Below, piece after piece: positions 63,193 to 64,000 of a stretch of DNA of 64,000 nucleotides. The notes under the pieces were generated by a model. The model worked only from the letters and a program-made list of their open reading frames with translations, did not search any database and had not been told where the DNA came from. Numbering within the stretch: the first letter of the stretch is position 1; every line of letters begins with the position of its first letter. The DNA comes from Steroidobacteraceae bacterium (GTDB taxonomy: Bacteria; Pseudomonadota; Gammaproteobacteria; Steroidobacterales; Steroidobacteraceae): assembly GCA_019683695.1 (NCBI GenBank), contig JADGHX010000005.1, forward strand, positions 1 through 64,000. The letters are read 5' to 3'. The position numbers and the translations under genes are program-made.

Positions 63193-64000
63193 TCAGCGCG
63201 CGTCCGCAAGCCTGCGGATGATGGGCACGAACGAATCGAAGTCGACCGGCTTGGGCACATGCAGATCGAAGCCCGCATCGATCGCCGCTTCCACATCAGC
63301 TCGTGAGGCGTAACCGGTGAGTGCAATCGCTACCATGCGATCCCCCAAATGCATGCGGCGGAGCTTGCGAACGAGCGAGTACCCGTCCTCTTCCGGCATG
63401 CCGATATCGGTGACGAGCACGTCGAAGCGCGCCTGAGGGTCCCGCAGATAATCCAGCGCCGCGCGAGCCGAATCGCCGATGGTCACGTGCGCGCCCTCGA
63501 GGCGCAGCGTTTCCGCCACGACCGCTCTCGCGTCCGGCTCGTCGTCCACGACGAGTATGGACAGACCCGCGAGCTGCTCGGCGCGAGCGCAGCCCAGTCG
63601 TGGCAGGGTGCCATCACCCTCGAGCGCATGCGCGGGCCCGGCCGGAAGCGTGACCACGAACATCGATCCCTGGCCCAGGCCCGGGCTGCTGGCGGAGACC
63701 GTTCCGCCGTGAAGCGCGACGATCTCGCGCACGAGCGTGAGGCCGAGCCCCAGCCCACCGGCGCCACGCGTCGTGGAGCTGTCGCCCTGGCGGAAGCGAT
63801 CGAAGATGTGCGGCAGCAGCTCTGGAGAGATGCCCTGCCCCGTGTCGGCGACGCTGAGCACGCTGCGATCGGCGAACTCGCGCAGCTGCACCGTGATGCG
63901 CCCGCCCGCCGGCGTGAACTTCATGGCATTGGAAAGCAGGTTCGCCACCACCTGGTTCAGGCGGTCCGGATCGGCGGACAGGCAGGCGCGCTGCGGCGGC
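63193..64000 (-). CDS. Hybrid sensor histidine kinase, 3' part (5' end outside window)
   Basis: The frame is open to the last base of the window, so the N-terminus is missing. The visible part holds HATPase_c with DPDRLNQVVANLLSNAMKFTP, VADTGQGISPELLPHIFDRF and GGLGLGLTLVREIVALHGG, then a C-terminal receiver: LSILVVDDEPDARAVVAETLRLEG, phospho-Asp in VLVTDIGMPEEDG, Thr in IALTGYASRAD and Lys in HVPKPVDFDSF. This is the HisKA-HATPase-REC layout common in proteins with many PAS or GAF domains. It may receive phosphate itself or signal to a separate regulator. No neighbour on the far side is visible. Confidence 0.9.
   Translation of the reverse strand, partial: PPQRACLSADPDRLNQVVANLLSNAMKFTPAGGRITVQLREFADRSVLSVADTGQGISPELLPHIFDRFRQGDSSTTRGAGGLGLGLTLVREIVALHGGTVSASSPGLGQGSMFVVTLPAGPAHALEGDGTLPRLGCARAEQLAGLSILVVDDEPDARAVVAETLRLEGAHVTIGDSARAALDYLRDPQARFDVLVTDIGMPEEDGYSLVRKLRRMHLGDRMVAIALTGYASRADVEAAIDAGFDLHVPKPVDFDSFVPIIRRLADAR

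Overview
The window is high-GC, densely coded DNA from a Gram-negative bacterium. An outer-membrane TonB-dependent receptor, a TonB protein, lipoproteins, YqjD/YqjE/YqjK-like proteins, HemJ, Uup and large hybrid sensor kinases suggest a free-living gammaproteobacterium, possibly near Steroidobacterales, Nevskiales or Xanthomonadales. That placement is inference; no rRNA or other phylogenetic marker is present. No tRNA, rRNA, CRISPR array, insertion sequence or phage region was seen.

Layout. 1-2054: a small oxidoreductase/lactonase operon (carboxymuconolactone decarboxylase-like, beta-hydroxyacid dehydrogenase, metallo-beta-lactamase lactonase). 2137-7655: a TonB-dependent receptor with a signalling domain, the broken remains of its FecR anti-sigma factor, an exported SDR and a lipoprotein. 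7700-15690: a DEAD-box helicase, Uup and a 1342-residue hybrid kinase with five PAS domains. 15729-18274: a Tat-exported metallohydrolase and a SoxYZ-like carrier fused to a CXXCW-type rhodanese, which belong to quinoprotein (PQQ) relay systems although no quinoprotein is nearby. 19070-26920: zwf and an aromatic-degradation cluster (FAD hydroxylase, acyl-CoA ligase, intradiol dioxygenase, SDR), then two exported proteins. 27058-29611: a compact cassette of beta-propeller, MoaD/ThiS-like carrier and MoeB-rhodanese E1 enzyme. 31172-34232: a two-component system in an operon with a secreted CAP-domain protein. 34287-45159: an aromatic acid transporter, SDR, HemJ, TonB, a GGDEF-EAL protein, fhs and a degenerate adenylating enzyme. 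45656-53321: a second hybrid kinase, an MFS exporter, an acid phosphatase and an M13 peptidase. 53937-56796: the ergothioneine genes egtB and egtD, then apt. 56821-64000: a stress/envelope and signalling block (YqjD-YqjE-YqjK-like genes, a NarX-type kinase, three response regulators including an NtrC-type one, and a hybrid kinase running off the end).

The most interesting non-coding signal is in the 848-base gene-free stretch 62345-63192. A near-perfect sigma-54 promoter (GG-N10-GC, 63039-63054) points at an intrinsic terminator with a seven-T tract (63129-63162) and no ORF lies between. This predicts a sigma-54-dependent small RNA of about 98 nt, 1.0 kb from the gene for an NtrC-family sigma-54 activator. 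A second theme is that several convergent gene pairs end inside inverted repeats that contain their own stop codons.
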